DNA of 40,445 nucleotides. It comes from DRQF01 sp964559135 (GTDB lineage Bacteria; Planctomycetota; GCA-002687715; DRQF01). The DNA lies in assembly GCA_964559135.1 (NCBI GenBank), contig CAZLGG010000028.1, positions 1 to 40,445 of the forward strand, given 5' to 3'. The notes beneath the pieces are model-generated. The model was not told the origin of the DNA, did no database searches, and worked only from the letters and a program-made list of their open reading frames with translations. Each line of letters opens with the position of its first letter. Positions within the stretch are counted from its first letter, which is position 1. Shown here piece after piece: positions 26,214 through 34,638 of the stretch. A program made the position numbers and the translations under genes.

Positions 26214-26521
26214 CGGTCTCTCCGTGACGGGTGGGGCTCATCGAGGCTGTGAGGGGCATGATGCCGGGGCGGACGGGGGGATTCAACGGTTTCAATGGAG
26301 CGCCGAGACGCGAGGATCCGGAAAATCTCCTGGTTTCCGAGAATTTTCTTGCACAATCGCCTTCGCCATGGTGAATTGTGAACGCCTGTTGACAGCGTCA
26401 TCCGATCCCGTTCCCCCAAGGGGGCGGGCGCCCCGCGGCTTGTTTGGAGCAGGCGCCGCGGGGTGTCGAGTCGTCTCGGGTCGGATCTTTGCCACAATTC
26501 GACAACTAAAGGAAGAAAAGC
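26214..26521. promoter_or_regulatory. Divergent intergenic region, glnS / secreted protein gene
   Basis: A 308-bp region with no gene. A GC-rich hairpin, CCCCGCGGC (26431-26439) with GCCGCGGGG (26455-26463) and a 15-nt loop, lies about 58 nt upstream of the plus-strand ATG, probably in its 5' leader. There is no U-tract after it, so it is not an intrinsic terminator. A TTGACA (26389-26394) has no -10 at the right distance. The SD for the plus gene is AAAGGAAG just before 26522. Confidence 0.45.
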
Positions 26522-27670
26522 ATGCAAGGATCGCGTTCCCGTGCGAGCGTGCCAGTCATGGCCGCGCTCGTGCTTGCCTTGGGCCTGAGTGGAGCCGCAG
26601 TCGGTCAGTTCACGCTGCCCGTTCTCTTCGGTGCCAACAACGGCCAGGCGGGCAACATGTTTGACGTCGTGGCGACCAATGCCATTACCCTCACCAGCTT
26701 TGACCTCAATCTGGACGGAGGAACCTTCGATATCGAGGTCTGGTCGGTCATCACCGATCCGACCGCGACGAATCCGGGCTCCATCATCCAAACTCCCACG
26801 GCAGGCCCTTCGGTCGGTCTTCGTGCCGACACGGACATGATGCAGTGGAACTTGGAAGCGACCGTCCTCGGTGTCGTCTCGAATGGATTCAATAACCCCA
26901 CGCCCCTCGGTCCCAACGTGGTCAGCATCCCCTATGCCGCCGGCGAGACCAAGGGTATCTACATCACGGTCGTGGCCGCGACAGCCATCAACTACACGAA
27001 CGGCAACAACTGGGGTGCGCCCTATGCCTCCAACGGCGACCTCGCCGTTCTCGAGGGCTTCGGCAACGTTTACCAGTTCGCCGGCAGCTTCGGAAACATC
27101 CTCGGCGGCGCCAACTCCTCGCGCCGTTGGAACGGAAACATCCACTACAACAACCCGAACTTCGCACCCGGCATCGGCCAGGCTCCTCAGACTGGTCTCG
27201 CGGTGCTCGACATCAACAATGCGGCCGAGATCAACGGACTTCCCGTCGGTGCCATCGACCCCAACACGATGTCACCCGTGAACGGCCCGTACTTCACGGA
27301 CATCTCTCAGGGTTCGGCGATCAACTTCCATATCGAGGGAACTCCGGGGCAGCCCATCGTCCTGTTGGCGGGTCCCTTGCTTCCCGCTGCGTTGGCCGTT
27401 CCGCCTCAGGGGCAACTCGACATCGGTAACGGGATGTTCGATCCGGTGAGCGGATTCCCTCTGGGAATCGTGCTGGCCGCGAACGGCACGATGCCCATTT
27501 TCCCCGATGCGTTCTTCGTCTTGGACGTCAATGGTGAGATGGACCTATCGCTGCCCGTGTTCAGCACGTTCCCGCTGGGCATTTTCTCGACTTTCCAGGC
27601 CGTCATCTTCACCGGCGGCCCCACCGTGGTGGCCATTTCCAACGCCGTTCAGGTGAACATCGTTCCCTGA
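26522..27670 (+). CDS. Secreted two-module protein, short paralogue of the 20274-22259 product
   Basis: A 382-residue protein; ATG preceded by AAAGGAAG. The signal peptide is SRASVPVMAALVLALGLSGA and ends near AVGQ. Residues about 30-215 align closely with the N-module of the minus-strand 661-residue protein: NNGQAGNMFDVVA, MQWNLEATVLGV, NPTPLGPNVVSI, GETKGIYITVVAATAINYTN and RRWNGNIHY. The protein then passes directly into the terminal module (APQTGLAVLDINNA to SNAVQVNIVP), skipping the CARDB- and MAM-like domains. It shows that the two modules are independent units. Function is unknown; the signal peptide and beta-rich modules point to an extracytoplasmic structural protein. It is followed 89 nt later by another secreted-protein gene. 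Confidence 0.82.
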   Translation: MQGSRSRASVPVMAALVLALGLSGAAVGQFTLPVLFGANNGQAGNMFDVVATNAITLTSFDLNLDGGTFDIEVWSVITDPTATNPGSIIQTPTAGPSVGLRADTDMMQWNLEATVLGVVSNGFNNPTPLGPNVVSIPYAAGETKGIYITVVAATAINYTNGNNWGAPYASNGDLAVLEGFGNVYQFAGSFGNILGGANSSRRWNGNIHYNNPNFAPGIGQAPQTGLAVLDINNAAEINGLPVGAIDPNTMSPVNGPYFTDISQGSAINFHIEGTPGQPIVLLAGPLLPAALAVPPQGQLDIGNGMFDPVSGFPLGIVLAANGTMPIFPDAFFVLDVNGEMDLSLPVFSTFPLGIFSTFQAVIFTGGPTVVAISNAVQVNIVP

Positions 27671-27671
27671 G

Positions 27672-27736
27672 AGTCGCGACCTCGTGAGTTCCGCGACTGC
27701 GGACGTTTCAAATTCTCTGAGCGCTCATGGGAGCGC
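27672..27736 (+). other. Two hairpins in the spacer between secreted-protein genes
   Basis: Directly after the stop, AGTCGCG (27672-27678) pairs with CGCGACT (27692-27698). A second hairpin is GCGCTC-ATGG-GAGCGC (27721-27736). Neither has a U-tract. They may stabilise the upstream mRNA or attenuate read-through. Confidence 0.4.
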
Positions 27737-27759
27737 AGAAACATGGAGACAGTTTTCCA

Positions 27760-30126
27760 ATGAAGAGACAGAATCTCTTAGCTGTTGCTCTGGTTGCGGC
27801 CTTGGCCTTCCCGGCTACCGCCCAGTTCGACACGAACGGTCCGAATGCGGCCATGACCGTCCAGGGCCAAGTGGTGGGTGTGAATGATCCCACCAATCAC
27901 GATGCCCAAATCGTCGTTCCCGGCGACCTTGCCCTCAGAATCGGCACCGGTGTAAATATCGATGCCGGCATCATCATGATCGGCAGCCCGCTGCAACCCG
28001 CGGCCGGTATCCTCCCCACACCGTGGGGTGGTTCCCTCGACCTCGGTTCCTCGCCCGGCGTGGGCCAGATCGCCAGCGTCTTCCTCTTGGGTGACGGCGT
28101 CGGCCTTTCCAACAATCCGTTCCTCGACCCCTTCTTCCGCTCCGACGGCAACGGTCAGTTCGAGTTGGCGGTTTCCTTGGTGGGCGCCCTCGTCGGCAGC
28201 ACCTTGGCAACCCAGTCGATCGTGCAGGACGCGGCGTTTCCTCCCTTCTTCTTCGACAACACGGAAGTCGCGGACCTCAACTTCGTCAACGGTCAGCAGA
28301 TCAATGTTCAGACCAACGACGATGGACAGATCGAAGTGCCTTTTCTCGCCTCCAACGGCTTCAACTTCCACGGTGTAAACTACACCTCGGTGTGGATCGA
28401 AGGCAACGGCGACGTCAACTTCGGCGGACAGAACCTTCACGCCGCCACGGGTTTCTACGTCGAGGGCAACGCCGCTCTCATGAACGACCTGCCCGTGATC
28501 TGCGCCAACCGTGCCGACTGGAATCCGGTGGCCAATTCTCTCACCGACGGTGTCCTCTTCGAGGAAATCGGCGGTGTGGCCCGCATCTCGTGGGGTGACT
28601 CCCTGGTGCAGAGCGCCGGAGGTATTTCTCACTTCGGCGAGACCGACTCGAACCTTTTCGAGATCCGTCTGCAACTCGACACGGGCGCCAACCCCAACGA
28701 GGGCGGTTTCCAGATCTCCGAGAATGTTCTCGATCCCACGTCTTCCAACGGCGTGTCCGGGATGCTCGGGCATTCCCCGGGCGCCGCGGCCGTCAACTTG
28801 GCTTCGATCGTCGACAAGGAGTTGCACACCAAGACCGACGTCGGTCTGGCGGGCGACGCCCAGCTTGCGGAGCATCGCTCCGGCAACGGCGCGGCGGACG
28901 TGGGTTGGGACGGCGCCGGGTCCTCGCGTAACTACGCGAATCTCGCCACCAACTGGAGCGGCGGTATCGTGGACTTCCTCCCGAACCCCCCCCTTGCCGT
29001 CACTGGCGACCAGGGTTACGTGGCCATTCCCTCGGGCGCTCCTCCGGCCGATGACTTCACGGGAATCGATCTGGCGACGTTGTCCGATGCCGGTAATGAG
29101 ACGGTCGTGGCCTTCGGCTCCTTCCACGGGTTCGAGGATGCCAACGGCGTGCAGGGGACGATCATCCTCGATCCCAACGGCACCGTCGGCGGCCCCTTCG
29201 TCGCGGCGCCTCTGGGCATCTTGGACGGCGCGGGCGTGACGGGCGCGTTGATCACGCTTCCGAACCCTCAGCCCGGCCCCAACCGTGATGGCGAGGCTCT
29301 CCAGTTCGTGACGCCCCCGGGTCCTCTGCCCCAGGGCAACATCGACATCGAGATCACCTTTGCCGGCAGCGGCGCCGTGCGCACCATCACGGTGGCTGTC
29401 GTTCCAGCGAGTTCCGTGGTGACCTCCTACGTGCTGCCTGACGACGGCTCTGTCACCCACACCCTGAATCCCGGCGTCAGCATCACCATGTACGGCACCG
29501 CCTACTCGTCCTTCGACATCGGTTCGAACGGCCAGATCGTCTTCGGGCCGGGCACCAATAGCTTCGCCAACTCGGAGATGGATCTCTTCGAAGGTTGGAA
29601 TCCCGGCACGCAGACGCCCGCCGTGGGCATGTATGCGTCCGACCTCAACCAAGGGGGCGTCGGCAGCGGCGCCACCTACGATGTGGTCGAGGATCTCGTG
29701 CTGCTCACCGTCGATGTCCAGTACAACAACCAGATCCACTGGGGACAAAACGGCAGTAACACGCCCGCGGGCAGCTTCGACGCGATGTTCGGCGCGAACG
29801 GCCCGGGTTCCGTCACCTTGAACTACGCCGGATTCATTCCGGATAGTGATCCGGCTCCCGTGGACGGCATCATCGGCGTGTCTTGGGGCGATTTCGCCAC
29901 GGCGGGTGCGAACACCAGCTTCACGCCCATCGATCCCGTGACGTTGGCTCCCGCGCCCACCGGTGACGGCTTGGCCAATGTCATCCTCGGTGGTGGTTAC
30001 ACGACCACGATGGCTCCGGAGTCCTTCGCCGAGACCATTCCCGGCGGCACTCCCGTCGGCGCTGCGACCGGTGTGGTTGTCTACAACTTCATCGATTCCG
30101 GTACGGGGAACTTCGTCATATTCTGA
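27760..30126 (+). CDS. Large secreted beta-sheet protein with the shared module at its N-terminus
   Basis: A 788-residue protein from ATG 27760 with GGAGA about 10 nt upstream. An ATG at 27727 is also in frame but would precede the signal peptide RQNLLAVALVAALAFPATAQ. Residues about 20-170 match the terminal module of the other secreted proteins, down to GGSLDLGSS, LDPFFRSDGNGQFELAVSL and GSTLATQSIVQD. Two related beta domains of about 200 residues follow: one around GVNYTSVWIEGNGDVNFG and ARISWGD, the second around GTAYSSFDIGSNGQIVFG and IIGVSWGD. They somewhat resemble nidogen-like extracellular domains. It lacks the shared tail at its C-terminus and ends TGNFVIF. The SD, clean secretion signal and strong terminator suggest high expression. 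Confidence 0.78.
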   Translation: MKRQNLLAVALVAALAFPATAQFDTNGPNAAMTVQGQVVGVNDPTNHDAQIVVPGDLALRIGTGVNIDAGIIMIGSPLQPAAGILPTPWGGSLDLGSSPGVGQIASVFLLGDGVGLSNNPFLDPFFRSDGNGQFELAVSLVGALVGSTLATQSIVQDAAFPPFFFDNTEVADLNFVNGQQINVQTNDDGQIEVPFLASNGFNFHGVNYTSVWIEGNGDVNFGGQNLHAATGFYVEGNAALMNDLPVICANRADWNPVANSLTDGVLFEEIGGVARISWGDSLVQSAGGISHFGETDSNLFEIRLQLDTGANPNEGGFQISENVLDPTSSNGVSGMLGHSPGAAAVNLASIVDKELHTKTDVGLAGDAQLAEHRSGNGAADVGWDGAGSSRNYANLATNWSGGIVDFLPNPPLAVTGDQGYVAIPSGAPPADDFTGIDLATLSDAGNETVVAFGSFHGFEDANGVQGTIILDPNGTVGGPFVAAPLGILDGAGVTGALITLPNPQPGPNRDGEALQFVTPPGPLPQGNIDIEITFAGSGAVRTITVAVVPASSVVTSYVLPDDGSVTHTLNPGVSITMYGTAYSSFDIGSNGQIVFGPGTNSFANSEMDLFEGWNPGTQTPAVGMYASDLNQGGVGSGATYDVVEDLVLLTVDVQYNNQIHWGQNGSNTPAGSFDAMFGANGPGSVTLNYAGFIPDSDPAPVDGIIGVSWGDFATAGANTSFTPIDPVTLAPAPTGDGLANVILGGGYTTTMAPESFAETIPGGTPVGAATGVVVYNFIDSGTGNFVIF

Positions 30127-30154
30127 TTTGAAGCGACTCGTCTGAAGTGTCTCG

Positions 30155-30186
30155 AGGGGCAGGTCGAAAGGCCTGCCCCTTTCTTT
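30155..30186 (+). terminator. Intrinsic terminator after the 27760 gene
   Basis: The 9-bp stem AGGGGCAGG (30155-30163) with CCTGCCCCT (30172-30180) has an 8-nt loop and is followed by TTCTTT. It abuts the stop codon of the convergent gluQ gene. Confidence 0.82.
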
Positions 30187-31142
30187 CATGAACGGGGGGG
30201 CACGAAGGGATCGGCGGCCACCGCCCACGGTTCGGTGCGGAGGAGATCCAAGCGAAAGCCGTCCAAGAGATCCCGTGCGACCACGGGCTTTCGATCATTT
30301 CTGAGCCCGGCGCTGTAAGCGAGGTATCCGAGGACTTCGTCCGCCGCGACGCCCGCTCTTCGAAAGTGGGCCAACGATGTATCCCCGTGTCGTTTGGCAA
30401 GGCGCCGCCCATCCCGTCCAACCATCAACGGCACGTGGGCGAACCGCGGGGGTGAAAGCCTCAGAGCTTCGTAGAGCAACAACTGGCGCGGCGTCGAGGG
30501 AACGAGGTCGTCACCGCGAAGCACCTCCGTGACTCCCTGCGCGGCGTCGTCGACGACCACGGCCAACTGATAGGCAGGGAGGCCGTCGCGTTTCGTGATG
30601 ACGAAGTCGCCGTTGAGACGTCCGGCCTCGGAGCCGCGGACGAGGTCGTGAAACGGGAACTCGTCCCTCGTGACTCGGAATCGGAGGGCCGCTTCGCGGC
30701 CGGTCTTCCTGCGAGCTTCGTTTCGATCGCGGAAAAGACCGCGGCATGTTCCTGGATAGACGGGCCCGTCCTGGCTGGAGCCATGGGGCGCCCTCGAGGC
30801 CTCTTCCACGTCCTTGCGACTGCAGACGCAGGGAAAGGCAAGGCCCGCATCCTCGAGTTCTCTCGCGGCCGTTTCGTAGACATCCAGGCGGTTTGACTGG
30901 TAGAAGGGGCCCTCGTCCCAGTCCAGCCCCAGCCACTCGAGATCCTCGATGGCCGCGCGATCGGCGCCGGGCTTGGTCCGCGGCCCGTCGATGTCCTCGA
31001 TGCGGAGGATCATCCGTCCCCCCCGCGATCGCACCGACAGCCAGGCCAGCAGGAAGCTGCGTGCATTCCCCAGATGCAGGACGCCGGTGGGGGAGGGGGC
31101 GAGGCGTCCGACCAGGGGTGGCGTCCAAACTTCCGGTGACAT
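30186..31142 (-). CDS. gluQ: Glutamyl-Q tRNA(Asp) synthetase (GluQRS)
   Basis: A 318-residue protein. Start ATG 31142 is preceded by GGAGGGAG at good spacing; a GTG at 31160 lies inside the SD region and is unlikely. It is a truncated GluRS paralogue without an anticodon-binding domain. It charges glutamate onto the queuosine base of tRNA-Asp. Visible motifs are RLAPSPTGVLHLGNARS (HIGH-like HLGN), LRIEDIDGPR and the KMSKS counterpart RLAKRHGD. The family's zinc site is Cys105-x-Cys107 (FPCVCSRK) with Tyr129 and Cys133 (VYPGTCR). Length fits (about 300). It implies queuosine-modified tRNA in this organism. Confidence 0.93.
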   Translation of the reverse strand: MSPEVWTPPLVGRLAPSPTGVLHLGNARSFLLAWLSVRSRGGRMILRIEDIDGPRTKPGADRAAIEDLEWLGLDWDEGPFYQSNRLDVYETAARELEDAGLAFPCVCSRKDVEEASRAPHGSSQDGPVYPGTCRGLFRDRNEARRKTGREAALRFRVTRDEFPFHDLVRGSEAGRLNGDFVITKRDGLPAYQLAVVVDDAAQGVTEVLRGDDLVPSTPRQLLLYEALRLSPPRFAHVPLMVGRDGRRLAKRHGDTSLAHFRRAGVAADEVLGYLAYSAGLRNDRKPVVARDLLDGFRLDLLRTEPWAVAADPFVPPRS

Positions 31143-31219
31143 GTCCACGACTCCCTCCACTCGATTGCGATCCTCGAGACCGCGGTCATCCTATCGTCTT
31201 CCCGTGCCACGGCGGAGGG

Positions 31220-32947
31220 ATGGACGCCGTGAGCCCTTCGACCGAGAATGAGAGCATGGAATTCACGGACCGGGCTTCGACGGACGGACGGGTGGACGTG
31301 GTGGTCGTGGTCCATGGCATCGGCGACCAGACGTTCGGCGAGTCGCTCCAGGAAGTCATCCATCGCCTCCTCGGTGCCGACGGATTCCCCGAGGGCGTTT
31401 CGTTGGGGGAACTGAGGACGCGTCTCGAGCAGGAAGACGGTTGGGCCACGTTCTCGTGCCTGCCCGGCTTCGGGTTCGCGGAGGTCTATTGGGCCGACGT
31501 GGGGAGAGAGGCCGAGTTCCATGTTCTGGAGGAGACCGTCCATTGGACGCACACGATTTCCGCCCGCCTGGCGTGGCTCTCCAAGGGGACGACAAGTCTT
31601 CTTTGGTCTCCGAGCACCCGTTTGGCCGCGCGGATCGCCCTCGAGGATCTGTCCTTTGCTCTCGCTCAGGCCCGTGGGATCAATCGACTCCTGCGAGTGC
31701 TGGGGACCGGGAGTCGCAGGCTGGATCAGCTCCTCGCCCGATATCTCGGAGATGTGCAGCTCCTGACGGAGTATGGTCGTGCTCGGGAGGAAATCCTCGA
31801 GCGATTCGACGCACGTCTCGAGACCATTCGTCAGGCGGCCGCCCGTCGCGCGCAAGGGAAGGATGTTCGCATCCATGTCGTGGCGCACAGCCAAGGAGCG
31901 GTCGTGGCTCTTCTCGGACTGCTGCGCGGTCGCGCGCGCGGCGCGCCCTGGGTGACCGGTGTGCGAAGTTTCTTCACCTTTGGGGCCCCCATCGACGTCT
32001 TCTTGATGCTCTGGCCGGAGCTGTGGAAAGGGTTGGAGTCTTCGGCTGATGCTTCCGTGTGTGAAGCGCGTGGGATCAAGTGGATCAACGCAAAGGACGA
32101 GGCGGACCCGGTGGGGCTTCGAACTCAACGGGCCCGGGCCTTCGTGGCGGAGATCGCGCCGGGATTCTTCGAGAATGAGGCACCGATCGAGTGGAGTTTT
32201 GCTCGGTCCGCGCTGCCGGGATGGGCGCACCTTTCGTACTGGCGCGATGAATCCCTCTTCGCCGACTGGCGCGCGGCGTGTCCCGGTGCCGAGGAACGAG
32301 ACGGCCCGTCCCATCGATTCCAGGGGTATCTGGCCCGTTTCGTCCCGTTCCTTGCCGTTTTCGGGCTGGCTTTCGCGTCGGCCCATTTCGCCGGGTCCGC
32401 GGACGAGGGTATGGTATTTCGCTCGGGCATGCCGGAAGGCCAACGCATCAGCTTGGGCGGCGTTTTCTCTCTGGCGGTGATTCTCGACGGGCTGGGTTTG
32501 GCGGCGGCCACGTTTCGCGTCGGAGGTCGGCCTCGATGGTTGTTTCTCGCTCTCGTTTTCGTTGCGGCGGGGCTCGGCTCCCTCTGGAGTCGTCCGGCCG
32601 CGGTGTCCTTGTGGAATTGGGCGCTTGCAGGGGCGATCCTTTCCGCACTCACCATTCCGATCGCGAGGTCGCTGCCTGATCGTGCCCCAGTGCGCCGTAT
32701 CGTGGCCGTCGGTTCGGGTCTGTTGGGTGCCGCGGCGACGTTCGCCTGGGCGACGCGAAGCCTTTCTCCGTTGCAAGTGACCGGCCTCATCTTCGACGTT
32801 GCGGCCGCCATCGTCTTCTGGGCGATGAGTGTTTTGGGTTGGAGTCTCTTCATCCTTTGGCGCGAGCACGGGGTCGGTGAGCGCTGTTTCGACGCGATGC
32901 GTGCTCACATCGCAACGGAGCCACCGCCGCGGGCCGTTGACAAATAG
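31220..32947 (+). CDS. Alpha/beta-hydrolase (lipase-like) with C-terminal membrane domain
   Basis: A 575-residue protein from ATG 31220; ATG 31256 (MEFTDRAS) is an alternative, and the SD is poor for both. The N-terminal half is a hydrolase. The first strand and oxyanion turn are VDVVVVVHGIGDQ, the nucleophile elbow is VVAHSQGAVVALLGLL (Ser224), and the following strand is RSFFTFGAPIDV. The catalytic Asp/His are not certain; DEADPVG and GWAHLSYW are candidates. The C-terminal half, from about residue 375, contains six hydrophobic segments (for example FVPFLAVFGLAFASAHFAG and LIFDVAAAIVFWAMSVLGWS). The enzyme would be held at the inner membrane facing the cytoplasm, since there is no signal peptide. 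It is probably a lipase/esterase; the substrate is unknown. It is divergent from gluQ. Confidence 0.75.
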   Translation: MDAVSPSTENESMEFTDRASTDGRVDVVVVVHGIGDQTFGESLQEVIHRLLGADGFPEGVSLGELRTRLEQEDGWATFSCLPGFGFAEVYWADVGREAEFHVLEETVHWTHTISARLAWLSKGTTSLLWSPSTRLAARIALEDLSFALAQARGINRLLRVLGTGSRRLDQLLARYLGDVQLLTEYGRAREEILERFDARLETIRQAAARRAQGKDVRIHVVAHSQGAVVALLGLLRGRARGAPWVTGVRSFFTFGAPIDVFLMLWPELWKGLESSADASVCEARGIKWINAKDEADPVGLRTQRARAFVAEIAPGFFENEAPIEWSFARSALPGWAHLSYWRDESLFADWRAACPGAEERDGPSHRFQGYLARFVPFLAVFGLAFASAHFAGSADEGMVFRSGMPEGQRISLGGVFSLAVILDGLGLAAATFRVGGRPRWLFLALVFVAAGLGSLWSRPAAVSLWNWALAGAILSALTIPIARSLPDRAPVRRIVAVGSGLLGAAATFAWATRSLSPLQVTGLIFDVAAAIVFWAMSVLGWSLFILWREHGVGERCFDAMRAHIATEPPPRAVDK

Positions 32948-33067
32948 GTGAATCCGGCGATTTCGCCCCCCTCGCGTGGCGGCGGCCGGCCGGGGAATTT
33001 GCCGGAGCGGGCGGGGCGATTCCCCCGTATCCAGCCCCGAAACCCCGTCGAGGTCCACTCTCGGTCC

Positions 33068-33083
33068 TGGCACGCGTCTTGCT
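33068..33083 (+). promoter_or_regulatory. Sigma54 (-24/-12) promoter of the Usp-hemerythrin unit
   Basis: TGGCACG-CGTC-TTGCT is an exact match to the sigma54 consensus TGGCACG-N4-TTGCW, with GG and GC ten bases apart. Transcription would start near 33094, 27 nt before the Usp ATG. An inverted repeat GGGGAAT (32992-32998) / ATTCCCC (33019-33025) about 85 bp upstream of the start could bind the activator. Confidence 0.85.
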
Positions 33084-33120
33084 TTCGCATTCGTGTCCCT
33101 CGGTAGCGAAAGGAAGAATC

Positions 33121-34029
33121 ATGTTTCCTCAACGATTGATGCTCTGCGTCGGTGATCTGGCGGATTTCGACGCGATCAAGGGGGAGACCGCTTGGCTTGC
33201 CCGAAAACTGGGGGCGGCACTCGTGGTCTATCACGCTCGTTTCCCGACCTGGAAGGACGTGGAGATGCTGCGTGAGGAGCGAGCCACGGAGGAAGCCCAG
33301 GCCATGGAAAGCCTCTTGGAAGCCCCCGAGTTGAAGGGACTCGAAGTTGAAATCCTCTGCGCGGATCCTCCCCTGGATCTCGTCGATCAAATCCTTGCCG
33401 AGGCCAAGGAGAGGGAGGTCGATCTCCTCCTCATGCCGACGCACAAACGAAGAGGGCTGGATCGCCTCGTTCTCGGCAGTTTCACCGAGCGGGCCATTCG
33501 GAGCTGCAAGATCCCCGTGTTGGCCCTGGATCTGGAAGGCATGCGTGGCGAAGAGGGGATGGAGGCCATCGACCGGATCCTCGTTCCGGTTGATTTCTCC
33601 GACTCCTCAGCAGCTTCCTTGCCCTACGCTTTCTCGTGGGCGGAAAGGTTCAGTTGCCCCGTAACTGTTCTTCACGTTGTGGAAGAGCACTTTCTTCTGG
33701 GTGCGAGGAGGGGCACGGATGAACCTGAATCGATGATCGTCGAGCAACTGGAAGACGATCTCGCCTGCATGGTCGAACGCGCGGCGGAGAAGTTTTCCGT
33801 CGATGTGACAACTCGAGTGATTCCGGGGCATGTCGTCGGGGAAGTCGCCAAAGTCGTTGGCGAAGCTCGCCGTCCCCTCGTCGTCATGGCGACCGCTGGA
33901 CGGGATTCTCTCGGCGACTACATGCTGGGGAGCCGCGCGGAGCGAATTCTACGCTCGGCGCCTGGTTCCATTCTGACGCTCCCGGTCAGTTTTCTCGGGA
34001 AGATGCGTGCTCGCCCCAGCTTGGTTTGA
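33121..34029 (+). CDS. Tandem universal stress protein (UspA family)
   Basis: A 302-residue protein; ATG 33121 follows AAAGGAAG. Two Usp domains are in tandem. Domain 1 (about 1-145) has LMLCVGD, then VDLLLMPTHKRRGLDRLVLGSFTERAIRSCKIPVLAL. Domain 2 (about 150-290) has RILVPVDFSDSS, then LVVMATAGRDSLGDYMLGSRAERILRS. Both keep the G-x-x-G...G(S) loop of ATP-binding Usp proteins, more clearly in domain 1. Usp proteins support survival during starvation, anoxia and stress and often dimerise around ATP. Tandem forms act as internal dimers. It is the first gene of a sigma54-driven pair with the hemerythrin gene, and paralogous to the protein at 39378 (same order, same GRDSLGD(Y/F) signature). Confidence 0.92.
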   Translation: MFPQRLMLCVGDLADFDAIKGETAWLARKLGAALVVYHARFPTWKDVEMLREERATEEAQAMESLLEAPELKGLEVEILCADPPLDLVDQILAEAKEREVDLLLMPTHKRRGLDRLVLGSFTERAIRSCKIPVLALDLEGMRGEEGMEAIDRILVPVDFSDSSAASLPYAFSWAERFSCPVTVLHVVEEHFLLGARRGTDEPESMIVEQLEDDLACMVERAAEKFSVDVTTRVIPGHVVGEVAKVVGEARRPLVVMATAGRDSLGDYMLGSRAERILRSAPGSILTLPVSFLGKMRARPSLV

Positions 34030-34038
34030 CGCATCGAT

Positions 34039-34638
34039 ATGTCGGACATAGACCGCGACAACCCCGGAGTCGTAGATGGCGAGGAGAGCTCGTTCGGGGG
34101 CGGGATGCATTCCCTCATCGCAGCCCTCCCCGAAGATCACATCCTTCGGGTCTTGGTCCGAGAGCACGACGTCATTCGACGATGGCTCGAAGAATTGGAG
34201 TCGGCGGTTGTGAGTTTGGAAGGTGCGTCTGCGGCGACCAGACCAGAACGTCTCCGCAGCATGATCCACGCGGTAGAACGAATGACGGGAACCGACCCTC
34301 ACCACCGGCGGGAGGAAGATGTCGTCTACCCCGCGTGTTGCAACGCATCTTTGGATGAAGTGGTCACCGCGCTCGAAGGGGAGCATGCGGAGATCAAGCA
34401 AAGGCTCGCCGAGTTGGGGGCCGCGGTGCAGGCGGTTGCGGCCTCACCCACCTTGGGCGTCGATCGAATCCTCAGTGCGATGAGGTCGTTCCGCTTCGTC
34501 TACGACAACCACATGTACAAGGAGGATCGCGTCGTTTTTCCCCTCCTGGCGGGCACGCTTCGAGATGAGGGCCTCTGGAGGCGGCTTTCCGAGGAGGCCT
34601 TGGGTTGCGGGGCGCTCCTCGATCAGGACGAGGGTTGA
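34039..34638 (+). CDS. Hemerythrin-like HHE domain protein
   Basis: A 199-residue protein, 9 nt after the Usp stop and so co-transcribed. The four-helix bundle carries the di-iron ligand pattern: His43 (LVREHDVIRRWL), His88/His89 and Glu93 (DPHHRREEDVVYP), His116 (LEGEHAEIKQRL), and His158 and Glu162 (YDNHMYKEDRVVFPLL). Bacterial HHE proteins bind O2, NO or peroxide, or repair Fe-S clusters under nitrosative stress. The REEDVVYP and KEDRVVFP signatures are typical. There is no fused signalling domain, so it is probably an O2/NO-binding or protective protein. The SD is weak, implying translational coupling. The end overlaps the convergent globin-kinase gene by 16 bp. Confidence 0.88.
   Translation: MSDIDRDNPGVVDGEESSFGGGMHSLIAALPEDHILRVLVREHDVIRRWLEELESAVVSLEGASAATRPERLRSMIHAVERMTGTDPHHRREEDVVYPACCNASLDEVVTALEGEHAEIKQRLAELGAAVQAVAASPTLGVDRILSAMRSFRFVYDNHMYKEDRVVFPLLAGTLRDEGLWRRLSEEALGCGALLDQDEG

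Noticed and set aside
26389..26394. TTGACA upstream of the 26522 gene
   Set aside because: The sequence 16-18 bp downstream is C-rich (TTCCCC) and cannot serve as a -10.
26478..26493. GG-N10-GC match before the 26522 gene
   Set aside because: Only three of seven -24 bases match and the -12 is TTGCC. Such weak matches occur by chance in GC-rich DNA.
27778..30228. 816-codon minus-strand frame opposite the secreted-protein gene
   Set aside because: It is the antisense shadow of a GC-rich gene: Gly/Arg/Val/His-rich, no signal peptide or motif. The plus frame has signal peptide, SD and terminator.
31010..33073. 687-codon minus-strand frame opposite gluQ and the hydrolase gene
   Set aside because: Arg/Glu/Pro-rich shadow without motifs. 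It overlaps gluQ in another frame on the same strand and a clear hydrolase on the other.
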